64,000 nt of DNA from positions 1 to 64,000 of the forward strand of contig NZ_KB904364.1 of the NCBI RefSeq assembly GCF_000380065.1, read 5' to 3'. The stretch comes from Streptococcus massiliensis DSM 18628 (GTDB lineage: Bacteria > Bacillota > Bacilli > Lactobacillales > Streptococcaceae). A program made the position numbers and the translations under genes. Shown here piece after piece: positions 1-7,952 of the stretch; position 1 is the first letter of the stretch, and each line of letters begins with the position of its first letter. The notes beneath the pieces are model-generated. The model had not been told where the DNA came from. It made no database searches and saw only the letters and a list, made by a program, of their open reading frames with translations.

Positions 1-201
1 CAGGCGCTTTTATCTCCCCAAGGTAGACAGATTTTCGCTCAACGCAAGATTGATGTGGAACCTGTCTTTGGGCAGATAAAGGCTTGTTTGGGTTACAAGA
101 GATGTAATCTGAGAGGGAAGCGTCAAGTGAGAATTGACATGGGATTGGTACTTATGGCCAATAACCTCCTAAAATACAATAAGAGAACGACTCAAAATTA
201 A
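1..201 (+). CDS. IS1182-family transposase, C-terminal fragment (5' end outside window)
   Basis: Frame 1 is open from the window edge to a TAA at 199-201, giving 66 residues. They include a VEPVFGQIK motif followed by an LRGK segment and a hydrophobic LVLMANNLLKY tail. This matches the C-terminal end of DDE transposases of the IS1182 family, where the E of the motif is expected to be the last catalytic acid. The protein cuts and rejoins the IS ends. Whether the full copy is intact cannot be judged. Confidence 0.75.
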   Translation, partial: QALLSPQGRQIFAQRKIDVEPVFGQIKACLGYKRCNLRGKRQVRIDMGLVLMANNLLKYNKRTTQN

Positions 202-241
202 AAAGCTAGAGTTCCGCAATTGGGAAGCTCTAGCTTTTTTT
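201..241. terminator. Bidirectional-looking hairpin between transposase and virB4 fragment
   Basis: An 11-bp stem (AAAAGCTAGAG with its complement) is extended by TTCC/GGAA with one bulge and followed by a T run. It starts at the transposase stop codon. It can end transcription of the transposase and, from the other side, of the truncated virB4. Confidence 0.75.
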
Positions 242-252
242 GTGGCTGAGAA

Positions 253-1635
253 TTATTTTGTCCCAGGCTCTAAGGCATTTAATCCATAGTACAAGCTATT
301 TGACGAGTTTATGAAAAGCTCCTCTGTTGTAAATGGTAAAAAGACTGCTGTAGATGATGAGGTTAACCCTCTATCTATCTCAATCTTATTTACGCCAAGA
401 GGTAATACACTGATAAAACCTTGTTCTTGACTATGATCTAAGCGTTTAATCTTACAATTATGCTTACTTGCAATAGATGAAATCTGAGAAATAGTCGTAT
501 CTAGCTTTTGTACTGTCCTTGCAAAATTCATAAAGACAATCGTTACGATAAACATATGCTCATCTCTTGTCTGGAGGTCTTTTAAAAGCATCTTAATATT
601 ATCACCATAGGTAATTAAATCACTTGGTAAGATATCCATGTCATAGCCACTTCTAACTGCCTTTTTATTTTCCTCAATCTTCATCTTATCAATATCTGTA
701 TTTTTTCTTTTCACCATTTTAATAGCTTCTGTCTGCTCAACTGCCTTGATATGAAAAGAAATATTGATGTTGTCATCTATATCTAAAAATTCTGCAAGCA
801 TTCTATCCGATAGCTCACTTGCAAGTATTTGAAGATGACTTACAGCTCCAATATATTTTCCAAACTTAAAATACTTACTTGGCACGAAGTTAAAAGAATC
901 TGGTGCAATAACAGTCTTTGTACTTTCTCTTGGTTTTAAGTCTTTATAGGAAAAAGAAAAGAGCTTATCTGGATTTAAAATATCATGCAATACCTTTAAT
1001 CTTTCTTCTCCAGTTAAGCCCTCAGCACGAACTCCCATGCTCTTTAGATTTGATAATATATCAATCTCAAGTCGCTCAAGTTTTGCAGTCGCTTGCTCCA
1101 AACTATCCGCTTCAACTCCAAAGGTGATATACTTCGATTTCTTTAAACCATTATTTCCCTTTGCAAGCTGACTTTTTAACATCTCACGAAACTCTAATCG
1201 AATATCATCATAACCATCATTTTTATCCGGCATCTGAATAGCTGCTTTTAATTCATTATTTCTTCCAAGCTGATTGATATATGAAAACTCAATATCTACA
1301 CTTGGATCAAAAGAGTTTAAGACATTCGCAAATTGATTGAAAATCAAATCCTTATCTTCTTCTAAGGCAAGCTGATAGTTTATATCCTGAAATGCAATAC
1401 ACTTATTATAGTGCTTTTCATCAAGCTGGCATATTCCACTTTTTAGCATTCTCAGATAAGGTATTGTATCTTCAACAGTATATCTCTTAGGCTCTTTCTT
1501 AAATATTAAGTCGATTAGAGAAGCTTTTTTCTTCTGCTTAGTCAGCTTTTCTTTTTTCAGGTTTCTTTTGTTTTCCTTTAATACCTTTTGATTTTTTTCT
1601 AATTGAATTTGCTGTATTTTTCTTTTCTTGTTCAA
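253..1635 (-). pseudogene. virB4: VirB4-type conjugation ATPase, truncated before the ATPase domain
   Basis: The 460-residue product matches the N-terminal half of the VirB4/TraE-type ATPases that power type IV secretion in Tn1549-like ICEs, which are usually about 800 residues. It ends in ...YYGLNAL, the stretch that normally precedes the Walker A region, followed by five residues read from the IS. Walker A, Walker B and the whole motor domain are missing, so the product cannot be a working ATPase. The start at 1635 overlaps prgI by 98 nt. No internal Met gives a better start, and the lysine-rich N-terminus is typical of the family. The missing 3' half may lie beyond the IS, left of the window. 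Confidence 0.9.
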
Positions 1636-1936
1636 GGTAAACCTCCTTTCTCACTCGCTTCTGTGGTTGATAAAACTTGTGTAGATATATGTGCTTAAAA
1701 TATTTCTCAAAGGTAAGTCCATCTTTTTCAAATAGTGTTACAAAGAAGATTGGAAGAGTTGATACAATTAAAAACAGTATCGCTATATCATTAGGCATAA
1801 ACTTTCTCATAAATAAATAGACTGGTATACCAACCAGTCCAGCAAGTGTAAATCCAATTAATTGTCTTCTTGTAAGGTTAAAGGCTACCTTTGTTTTTAC
1901 CTTTTTTAAATCTTTGGGAATTGGTACATAGCCCAT
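1538..1936 (-). CDS. prgI: PrgI family mating-channel protein
   Basis: This 132-residue protein has an N-terminal MGYVPIPKDL-type opening, two membrane segments (about residues 27-45 and 50-70) and a very basic C-terminal tail. This is the layout of PrgI proteins (VirB3-like) encoded directly before virB4 in Gram-positive conjugation operons. It is predicted to sit in the cell membrane and anchor the VirB4 ATPase. Its 3' end overlaps virB4 by 98 nt, and the 88-residue gene lies 3 nt upstream, so the three are co-transcribed. With virB4 broken it is probably without function here. Confidence 0.9.
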   Translation of the reverse strand: MGYVPIPKDLKKVKTKVAFNLTRRQLIGFTLAGLVGIPVYLFMRKFMPNDIAILFLIVSTLPIFFVTLFEKDGLTFEKYFKHIYLHKFYQPQKRVRKEVYLEQEKKNTANSIRKKSKGIKGKQKKPEKRKAD

Positions 1937-1939
1937 AGC

Positions 1940-2206
1940 TTACCTCCCATCTTCTTTTTCCTTTGAAAATGCTTCAAAATGTTCATAGCATGAAGCAACT
2001 TCATTTCTCATCTCTTCTAATTCTGACTCAATGAATGCATTTTTCTGCTCTTGATAATAAAGAATAGATTTTACATCATCTCTTGTACTTTTTACTTCAT
2101 CTTCTAAATTCTTTAATTTGTTCCTGTTAAAAATCGAGATAGCAAATGCTCCAATTCCTACTGCAATAATTGAAACAGGAAACAACTTTTTCTTTACTTC
2201 TATCAT
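1940..2206 (-). CDS. Small membrane protein with coiled-coil, ICE conjugation operon
   Basis: The 88 residues contain one membrane segment (about 9-26) followed by a charged, heptad-rich stretch (about 31-80) likely to form a coiled coil. The start is supported by an AAGGAGG ribosome binding site. It lies between the VirB6-like gene and prgI, where Tn1549-like elements encode small accessory membrane proteins. I do not recognise a named family. A structural role at the mating channel is inference. The RIT element now separates it from its former upstream neighbour. Confidence 0.7.
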   Translation of the reverse strand: MIEVKKKLFPVSIIAVGIGAFAISIFNRNKLKNLEDEVKSTRDDVKSILYYQEQKNAFIESELEEMRNEVASCYEHFEAFSKEKEDGR

Positions 2207-2237
2207 TAAAAATCCTCCTTAATGTGCGTTTAGAATA

Positions 2238-2257
2238 TTAGACCGATGTCGGTCTAA
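2238..2257. repeat. Perfect palindrome outside the RIT left repeat
   Basis: TTAGACCGA-TG-TCGGTCTAA has 9-bp arms. The half site recurs at 2283-2289, 2336-2346, 5647-5656 and, degenerate, near 5700. It is likely a recombinase binding site or a scar of an earlier insertion. Confidence 0.6.
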
Positions 2258-2308
2258 CGTATTTAATGCCTCGTAAAAAATAAGACCGACATTCCTATTA
2301 AAACCAAG

Positions 2309-2355
2309 GTCTGTCCCTTTGTTTATGGCAAAAAATATCGGTCTAATTCTAAGTT
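2309..2355. repeat. RIT inner inverted repeat, left copy
   Basis: These 47 bp are perfectly complementary to 5638-5684. The repeat includes the stop codon of the third recombinase gene at 2354-2356 and one TCGGTCTA half site. Confidence 0.9.
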
Positions 2356-3376
2356 ATTTTAGTCCTAATAATTTTAACTTTTCATCCTCAGAAAGGCTGT
2401 CCCACTTTCTTGAGGGTTGAGTGCCAATCATCTTTCTTAATGCTTCTGCCACCATTTCAATATCTGTTTCTGCGTAGATTTCTGTGGTTGAAATAAATTC
2501 ATGACCAAGAAGCTTTGCAATCTCCGGTAGTGAAAGCCCAAGACGGTACATTTGTGCACCATAAGAATGGCGAAGCAGGTGTGGATGCACAGACGGAATA
2601 GAAGAATCTGTTTTTCTGGCAGAATCTCCATATTTTTTAAGGATTCGCTGCACATTATCTTCTGACATGGGATTTAACCGACCATGTATGGTTGTATAAA
2701 ACAGATATTCCTCTTGGTTGTTCTCTGGGTGGAAAAGTTCACAATAATAATTGAAGTTTTCAACAAACGCACTTTCCGAAACAGGAACAATTCTTGGTTT
2801 ATTGCCTTTTCCAGTTAAGCAGACATATGGATAATTATCTTCCATAACAACATCTTTGACTTTTACAGATAGCATTTCATTTAACCTTGCGCCTGTGGAA
2901 AACAAAAAAAGGATGATAAATCTATCTCTGATTCCGATTCGAGTGCGTAGCGGTTGTTCCAAAAGCAAAAGTACTTGTTCTTTACCAAGCCAGTTGTGTT
3001 TTTTAGGACGCACTGTTTTACTTTTCAATGTGGAAAGGCTTATTTGCAATGGTACTAATTCGATGTTCTTGGAAGCAATGTATTTCACGTATGATTTTAG
3101 TGCTGCAAGCCGGACATTTCGTGTACCGATACTGTTGTTCTCCGCTACCCATCCGATATATTCACGAATAAGCGGATCTGTAACAAAATCAAAAGTTATA
3201 GAGTCCACTTGTTTTGAATACTTTTCCAAAAGATACATTCGGAAAGAGTTAAGGGATTCCCTGTAGGTGTTGACAGTTCGTTCGCTTTTTAATTCAATCC
3301 GCATATCATTGAAAAAGTCTTTCACATAGGAAAAGAACATCGCTTTCTGTTGTTTATTCTTCGACATATACAACAC
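2354..3376 (-). CDS. Tyrosine recombinase, third gene of the RIT trio
   Basis: The 340-residue protein has a SAM-like core-binding N-terminus (about 10-130) and a phage-integrase catalytic domain. Visible active-site elements are Arg in STGARLNEM, HLLRH (His-x-x-Arg), LGH and the nucleophile Tyr in EIYAETD near residue 300. It overlaps the preceding gene by 23 nt, so translation is coupled. A second ATG nine bases downstream (3367) is an equally good start. In RIT elements the three recombinases are thought to act together in transposition; the share of each is not known. All key residues look intact. Confidence 0.85.
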   Translation of the reverse strand: MLYMSKNKQQKAMFFSYVKDFFNDMRIELKSERTVNTYRESLNSFRMYLLEKYSKQVDSITFDFVTDPLIREYIGWVAENNSIGTRNVRLAALKSYVKYIASKNIELVPLQISLSTLKSKTVRPKKHNWLGKEQVLLLLEQPLRTRIGIRDRFIILFLFSTGARLNEMLSVKVKDVVMEDNYPYVCLTGKGNKPRIVPVSESAFVENFNYYCELFHPENNQEEYLFYTTIHGRLNPMSEDNVQRILKKYGDSARKTDSSIPSVHPHLLRHSYGAQMYRLGLSLPEIAKLLGHEFISTTEIYAETDIEMVAEALRKMIGTQPSRKWDSLSEDEKLKLLGLK

Positions 3377-4313
3377 CGATCCTTTCCTCCAGTTCCTTCA
3401 GCTTTTTCCTGTAAACAGGAAAAAGCTGTGAAGTAATGTGAAGATAATACATGGTATAACGGATATGCTTATGCCCCATATATCTGCATAAGTATTGCAT
3501 CCAGTTGTAAAAGTCTTCTCCGTATTCTGCACATTTTTTGATATTTTGTACCGCAAACAAGTGCCGCAATCCGTGAGCCGTGAACTTTTTGCCGGTACTC
3601 TCATAAAAAGTAGCTTGCTTTAATACGGAGTCAAAAACTTTTCCGACATTGTAGCTTTTATAGTTTTCTTTAATAATACTTGGTTGGAAGAAATATTTAC
3701 GGTTAGGAACTACACTGCTATAAGCGTTATTAAAAGAGTTACACAGGGCACAAAGGTCATCACTTATTGGCAGTTCTCGGTCTTTGAATCCTTTACTGTT
3801 GAAAATTCGTAGTTTTCCTTGAATAAGATCAACATCTTCAACCTTTAGATTACAAGCTTCAGAAGAACGAAGTCCGCAACTGTAAGTCATCCTAAAAAGT
3901 ACAGGAAAAATCATGTCGTTATGTGGAAATGTTGGTGTGTTTGTGATGGAAGAATCAACCAGTTCAAAAAACTCTACTAACTGCTCATCACTGAAAATTC
4001 GTGGTTCTTCTGCATGGGCGTATCTGATTCTGTAACTTGGAAGATATGCCGGTTTCCCAATCGCCTGTTGGTATTCTCCAAGATGTGCCATTGTGCGTAC
4101 ACGGCGAGACATGTGGCAACGGGATTCAGAACTTGTATTGTGAATCCACTCTTCTGCAATGGTATCGGATAATATATCCTCATCGGGATAATTTACAATG
4201 CAAAAGTTATCAAAATCACGCAAGAAAAAATCAATATATTGAAGTTGCAGACCGCCATTTCTTAATACGGCAAGCATTTCATTTATATCGTGGGAAAATT
4301 TACTTTGATACAT
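3354..4313 (-). CDS. Tyrosine recombinase, second gene of the RIT trio
   Basis: The 319-residue tyrosine recombinase has Arg in SCGLRSSEA, HGLRH (His-x-x-Arg), MGHKHI and a Tyr-rich nucleophile segment MYYLH around residue 293. Its ATG shares a base with the upstream stop codon (TAATG at 4313), a sign of translational coupling. The sequence differs clearly from both neighbours, as expected for the distinct subfamilies in a RIT element. It probably works only together with the other two. Confidence 0.85.
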   Translation of the reverse strand: MYQSKFSHDINEMLAVLRNGGLQLQYIDFFLRDFDNFCIVNYPDEDILSDTIAEEWIHNTSSESRCHMSRRVRTMAHLGEYQQAIGKPAYLPSYRIRYAHAEEPRIFSDEQLVEFFELVDSSITNTPTFPHNDMIFPVLFRMTYSCGLRSSEACNLKVEDVDLIQGKLRIFNSKGFKDRELPISDDLCALCNSFNNAYSSVVPNRKYFFQPSIIKENYKSYNVGKVFDSVLKQATFYESTGKKFTAHGLRHLFAVQNIKKCAEYGEDFYNWMQYLCRYMGHKHIRYTMYYLHITSQLFPVYRKKLKELEERIGVVYVEE

Positions 4314-5557
4314 TAAAAAGCCCTCCCATGATACGGTATTGCCGAAAGCTCAAGGGCACAGCGTTTCATCTTTGTTTCATCAGTGGAAAGATAGCATTGA
4401 ACAGCATTCTTATCAATGTGTCCCAACATTTCAGAAATCATAGGAAGTGGTGTGCCGCATTTGAGCAACCTTGAAGCATAGGTTCTTCTGAAAATATGAA
4501 GCCCATCGTGTGGGATTGCTTCAAAAGACTCCGTGTTTTTTGCACGGTATTTAATGCGATAATGCTTTCGTGCAATTTTTTGTGGTGGTCCGACAGCAGT
4601 AATAAAAATATATGCAGTTTTACAATCACGGCGTTCATTCAGAACATAATCAATAATTGCGTTCTGAGTTTTATTATCAATGGGCATTTGCAGAGCAACT
4701 CCCGTTTTTTGTTGGCGGATAGTTATAACACCTTTTTCCCAGTCAATGTCATTGAATTTCAGATTTCTGATGTCGCATTCTCTAAGTCCAACATGGAGTG
4801 CAAGAAAAGCAATTGCTTTATCCCGGAGATTTACAAGACTATCAGGTTCATCCGCAATAATATCCCTCTCCATCTGTGAGGTGAGAGTAGTGATGATTCT
4901 TTCAGTGGACAGTCGTAATCGTGGAATAGCACAGTGAAGATATTTTTGATCAGTATGTCCATCTTCCACAAGGAATACAAGGAATTTTTTCAGGCTGCAA
5001 ACTTCTGTCTGAATTCCTTTGGGTTTTCGGTTGTAAAATCGTTCTGATGCAAAGTAGCTGACGATTTCTGCATTACGGACTTGCGATATTTGACTGATTC
5101 CTTGTTTTTCCAAGTAAAGTAACATAAATCGTGCTTCAGAGACATATCTCGGAATCGTATTTTCATTTAAAACTCCAGAAAGATAGATTTTATATTTTTC
5201 TAAGACTTCTTGGAATACTATACTTTTAGGCTGTATAGGAGTTTTGCTCTGATAATGTGTCCAGTGAGTCAGTGTCTCTGATCGTTGCTTTTCAATGAGG
5301 ATAATAAAACGGCGCAAAGCTATCCATTCAATATATGAGGTGCTCATTTTTGACGGTGGATCATGCTCAAGACTATCTACCCATTGTAGGCATAAATCAC
5401 AATTAAACGGCTTATCCCGTGAACGAAGGTGCTCCACAAGACGATCTGTAAACTGCCGGAACTTATCTATCAGGGTGCCTGACGTAGTTCCCATGGCGGT
5501 AATGGTTTTGTGTGTTTCGTCAATTAGATGACGAAGTTCAATTTCATTAAAATTCAT
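4313..5557 (-). CDS. Tyrosine recombinase, first gene of the RIT trio
   Basis: I place the start at the ATG at 5557 (414 residues) behind GAAAGGG. A longer frame to 5590 would need a TTG without a ribosome site. The C-terminal half holds the catalytic set: Arg in VGLREC, HIFRR (His-x-x-Arg), LGH and Tyr in QCYLSTD near the end. It is the first gene of the operon, right after the right inverted repeat. The protein is predicted to bind the repeats and catalyse strand exchange with its partners. Confidence 0.85.
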   Translation of the reverse strand: MNFNEIELRHLIDETHKTITAMGTTSGTLIDKFRQFTDRLVEHLRSRDKPFNCDLCLQWVDSLEHDPPSKMSTSYIEWIALRRFIILIEKQRSETLTHWTHYQSKTPIQPKSIVFQEVLEKYKIYLSGVLNENTIPRYVSEARFMLLYLEKQGISQISQVRNAEIVSYFASERFYNRKPKGIQTEVCSLKKFLVFLVEDGHTDQKYLHCAIPRLRLSTERIITTLTSQMERDIIADEPDSLVNLRDKAIAFLALHVGLRECDIRNLKFNDIDWEKGVITIRQQKTGVALQMPIDNKTQNAIIDYVLNERRDCKTAYIFITAVGPPQKIARKHYRIKYRAKNTESFEAIPHDGLHIFRRTYASRLLKCGTPLPMISEMLGHIDKNAVQCYLSTDETKMKRCALELSAIPYHGRAF

Positions 5558-5637
5558 TTTTTCTACCCTTTCTTCTGTATTAAGCGACAACGCCGCTATT
5601 TGAAATATACCAGAAGCTTAGGGTAGTTAAGCAAAGC

Positions 5638-5684
5638 AACTTAGAATTAGACCGATATTTTTTGCCATAAACAAAGGGACAGAC
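5638..5684. repeat. RIT inner inverted repeat, right copy
   Basis: Perfect 47-bp inverted partner of 2309-2355, about 80 bp upstream of the first recombinase start. The promoter of the recombinase operon must lie in or next to it. Confidence 0.9.
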
Positions 5685-5715
5685 TAAGGCAAAAGAGATT
5701 TATCGGTATAAATAA

Positions 5716-6579
5716 TTACGAGGCATTAAATACACTCTTTGCAAGCGTTCCACTCTTTAGCATTATTAGACCAAGAAGTAATGCATAGCCTAATATCATA
5801 AAGGTACTTGCATGAATGTCCGTTATCTTTATCGTCTTTACTAAAACTGCGTAAATACCCAAGCATATAATCAAGAATAAGCCTTGAAGCCCAATAGCAA
5901 ATAGACCTTTGATATAATTTGTTCCAATTTGTCCCCATTCCTTATTTCCCATAGTGGCAAATGGAATTGCTGAAACTGAACAGTAAACATATATCTCAAA
6001 CATTCTGCCATATACAACTAGCATAATGACTACCGACATAACCTGTATTGCAACTTTAACAAGTGAGGTTTCAAAGAGTATCATCACCAGTTCTCCAAGA
6101 CCTTTATCTTTTAATCCCTCAACCATCTGAACAATTTGATCACCTGAAACGGTAGCAGAAGTATTGATTACTCCTGCCGCCTGATTTACAAGGTGTTGTG
6201 CAACATCAAAGACTGCCATTGAGAATGTAAAGGCATGAGATACTAGCCATACCGCTATCCACATCTTTATCATGTATTTAAAAAACTCAAAGGTATCTGT
6301 ATCGTGCATATTGTTCTTTTGCATAACCATATTTATCAGCTCAATACATAAAACTGCTGTAATGATCAAACCTGCAATTGGAATAATGACACTATCATTG
6401 ATACTCTTAATAAAGTTAAATACCTCTGAGTTCCATCCCATTGGTGTCTTTCCTATATCGGTTGCAACTGCTCCGACTTTATCATTAATGTCGATAAACA
6501 TTGACTCAAGATTTGCTTGGATACCTCCGAGAAGAAGCTCTTTAAAAAATTCCTCTATCTTATCGAAAATACCAAACAT
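5716..6579 (-). CDS. VirB6/TrbL-like conjugal transfer membrane protein
   Basis: The 287 residues contain about six hydrophobic membrane segments, including a long one around residues 60-85. They match the VirB6/TrbL-like proteins (CD1112 type) of Tn1549-like ICEs, which form part of the inner channel. The gene follows Maff2 by 12 nt. The final codons (FNAS, stop) also form the outer right repeat of the RIT element, so the natural C-terminus could have been changed by the insertion, though AKSVFNAS looks like a plausible native end. Confidence 0.85.
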   Translation of the reverse strand: MFGIFDKIEEFFKELLLGGIQANLESMFIDINDKVGAVATDIGKTPMGWNSEVFNFIKSINDSVIIPIAGLIITAVLCIELINMVMQKNNMHDTDTFEFFKYMIKMWIAVWLVSHAFTFSMAVFDVAQHLVNQAAGVINTSATVSGDQIVQMVEGLKDKGLGELVMILFETSLVKVAIQVMSVVIMLVVYGRMFEIYVYCSVSAIPFATMGNKEWGQIGTNYIKGLFAIGLQGLFLIICLGIYAVLVKTIKITDIHASTFMILGYALLLGLIMLKSGTLAKSVFNAS

Positions 6580-6591
6580 AGGCTACTCTCC

Positions 6592-6807
6592 TTACTTCAA
6601 TACATTTGAAAGTAATGGGATTAATTTTAAGCCGATTAGAACAATGCCGCCCCCAGCCATAAGTTGTTTAATACCTTGAGATTTTGCTCCAGGGTTATCA
6701 TTACCATATCCCTCCATAAGGTTGATAACACCCCATGCTCCAAGACCAGCACCTACTGCCATTACCAAAATCTTTAATACATTTACCGCCTGTGTAAAAA
6801 ATTCCAT
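6592..6807 (-). CDS. Maff2 family mobile element protein
   Basis: A 71-residue hydrophobic protein with two membrane segments around a glycine-rich loop (GYGNDNPGAKSQ). This is the pattern of the Maff2 family, a pilin/TrbC-like component found before the VirB6-like gene in Tn1549-type ICEs. The start has GAGGAAT upstream, and the SSB-like gene ends 3 nt before it. Probably a small channel or pilus subunit, by analogy with VirB2; this role is inference. Confidence 0.85.
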   Translation of the reverse strand: MEFFTQAVNVLKILVMAVGAGLGAWGVINLMEGYGNDNPGAKSQGIKQLMAGGGIVLIGLKLIPLLSNVLK

Positions 6808-6810
6808 TGT

Positions 6811-7122
6811 TTATTCCTCCTCGTTTTCTTCTTTCTTTTCAATTTTGTTCATAGACATAACTACAAAATTCTTATATGTCTTTTCATTTTTAGTTCGTTT
6901 ATTAAAGTATCCATATACATGAATGAAATCACCTTCTGAAAATTCCTTAGCCACTTCAGATTTATTGCCATAGGCTGCACAGTTGATATACTCTCTACCT
7001 TTTCCATATCCTTTCGAAAGGGCAAAATTTACAACTTGAACTTCTTCATCACCTCTTGTAAAAGTTCCAAAAGTAGGTTCTTTTAACAGATTGGCATTGA
7101 TATTAATCATTTCTTTGTCCAT
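6811..7122 (-). CDS. Single-stranded DNA binding (SSB-like, OB-fold) protein
   Basis: The ATG at 7122 lies behind a strong GGAGG; the open frame continues to a TTG at 7134, but that would place the ribosome site inside the gene. The 103 residues show the SSB fold: an N-terminal beta strand, EEVQVVNFALSKG, the INCAAYG motif, EGDFIHVYGYF and an acidic tail. ICE SSB-like proteins probably cover transferred single strands. It heads the SSB-maff2-VirB6 block and likely has its own promoter in the 250 bp upstream. Confidence 0.8.
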   Translation of the reverse strand: MDKEMININANLLKEPTFGTFTRGDEEVQVVNFALSKGYGKGREYINCAAYGNKSEVAKEFSEGDFIHVYGYFNKRTKNEKTYKNFVVMSMNKIEKKEENEEE

Positions 7123-7369
7123 TTTTTCCTCCAATTAAAAAGCAACTGAAAAGTTAATTCCAATCGCCAAGTATTTGTATATTTAGTTATCTATTAGGTA
7201 GGGCTTCTTATCCTTATCATCTTTTCTCCTTTACTTTCTGTAACATATTTAAAGGAACTAGCATTTTGTCGTGTATATATTAGTGAGCGGCATTTGAAAT
7301 ACTAGTTAGCAACTCTTGCGAGTTTTCCCTATTTATTGATCGCAATATAAATTGAAAATAGGCATGAAA
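7123..7369 (-). promoter_or_regulatory. Leader region of the SSB-maff2 operon with an 8-codon ORF
   Basis: There is no long gene here. Positions 7194-7220 encode MIRIRSPT behind AAAGGAG, a possible leader peptide. AACTC-TTGC-GAGTT at about 7311-7324 is a short hairpin. Promoter and attenuation functions are inferred from position only. Confidence 0.35.
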
Positions 7370-7402
7370 AAAGACGATAGATGTTGCTTTTCTATCGTCT
7401 TT
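7370..7402 (-). terminator. Terminator downstream of the GNAT cargo gene
   Basis: A 12-bp stem AAAGACGATAGA/TCTATCGTCTTT is followed on the minus strand by a T run. A near copy occurs at 24,032-24,063 elsewhere in the ICE. Confidence 0.85.
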
Positions 7403-7415
7403 AATATCTTATATT

Positions 7416-7915
7416 CAGTTCGACAAACTGGGATTTATCTAATCAAAAATTTTAATGAATCTCTTCTGTATTTTGTCACATAAATATCCAATATTTTCAT
7501 AGAATTTGTGTGCTTCCAAACGTGTTGATGCTGAATTTAATCTGATAAATGCTAATGAATCACTTTTAGCTTTTAGTTCCAACTGACTCATCAATTTCTT
7601 TCCAATGCCTTTACCTTGAAAATCCGGAAGTACTGCTAATCCCAGAATATTTAATCCCACATCTGAATAAAGACTTTCATAAACTTCTGCATGTACAAAT
7701 CCAACAATTGTATGTGAATCCTCATCCTCATACACATAAATGTAATGATGGTTTATATCGTTTGATAACTTTTCTATTTGTCTACTTATTAATTCAACAG
7801 ATGCCTTATACCCTAAAGAAATATCACATATTTTTTGTATTAATGCAGCATCATCTTTTCTTATATTTCTTATCATCATATCTCTCCATAAATTCTAATT
7901 TGTTCTATTATACCA
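7416..7915 (-). other. Putative cargo unit A (GNAT) with conserved edges
   Basis: The upstream edge has an extended -10 (TATAAT at 7907-7912, preceded by TGG) and the palindrome AAATTCTAATTT at 7890-7901. The downstream edge has CAGTTCGACAAACTG at 7416-7430 followed by GGATTT. The same edges surround four other cargo units in the window. Confidence 0.5.
7439..7879 (-). CDS. GNAT family N-acetyltransferase (cargo)
   Basis: The 146 residues carry the GNAT core: ILGLAVLPDFQGKGIGKKLM is the beta4 strand and acetyl-CoA pyrophosphate loop (Q/RxxGxG/A), followed by ARLNSAS-like and HKFYENIGY segments. Such proteins transfer an acetyl group from acetyl-CoA to a small molecule or protein amine; the substrate is unknown. 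Some family members acetylate antibiotics, but nothing specific to these is seen. It is transcribed from its own extended -10 promoter and sits between virD4 and the SSB operon, where Tn1549-like ICEs normally have no such gene. Confidence 0.85.
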   Translation of the reverse strand: MMIRNIRKDDAALIQKICDISLGYKASVELISRQIEKLSNDINHHYIYVYEDEDSHTIVGFVHAEVYESLYSDVGLNILGLAVLPDFQGKGIGKKLMSQLELKAKSDSLAFIRLNSASTRLEAHKFYENIGYLCDKIQKRFIKIFD

Positions 7916-7952
7916 AATATACCCATGTCACATAAAGCTATAACAGAAAATA

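Larger units (their letters stand above)
1..270 (+). mobile_element. IS1182-family insertion sequence, 3' end
   Basis: This segment holds the end of a transposase gene, a hairpin and a terminal stretch up to about position 270. There the virB4 reading frame on the other strand starts abruptly. The last codons of the truncated virB4 (EPGTK, stop) are read from the IS end. The other end of the IS lies outside the window, so neither the target duplication nor the inverted repeat partner can be seen. Confidence 0.7.
2261..5731 (-). mobile_element. RIT element (recombinase in trio)
   Basis: Three different tyrosine recombinases overlap in one operon and lie between inverted repeats: a perfect 47-bp inner repeat (2309-2355 and 5638-5684) and an 18-bp outer repeat (about 2259-2276 and 5716-5733). 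This is the architecture described for RIT elements. It sits between the VirB6-like gene and the 88-residue gene without breaking either, in the direction of the operon. The outer right repeat coincides with the 3' end of the VirB6-like gene, so the exact ends are uncertain. Confidence 0.85.

Noticed and set aside
2261-5731. Tn554-like transposon
   Set aside because: Tn554 has two tyrosine recombinases plus a non-recombinase TnpC and no inverted repeats; here all three are recombinases and repeats are present, so RIT fits.
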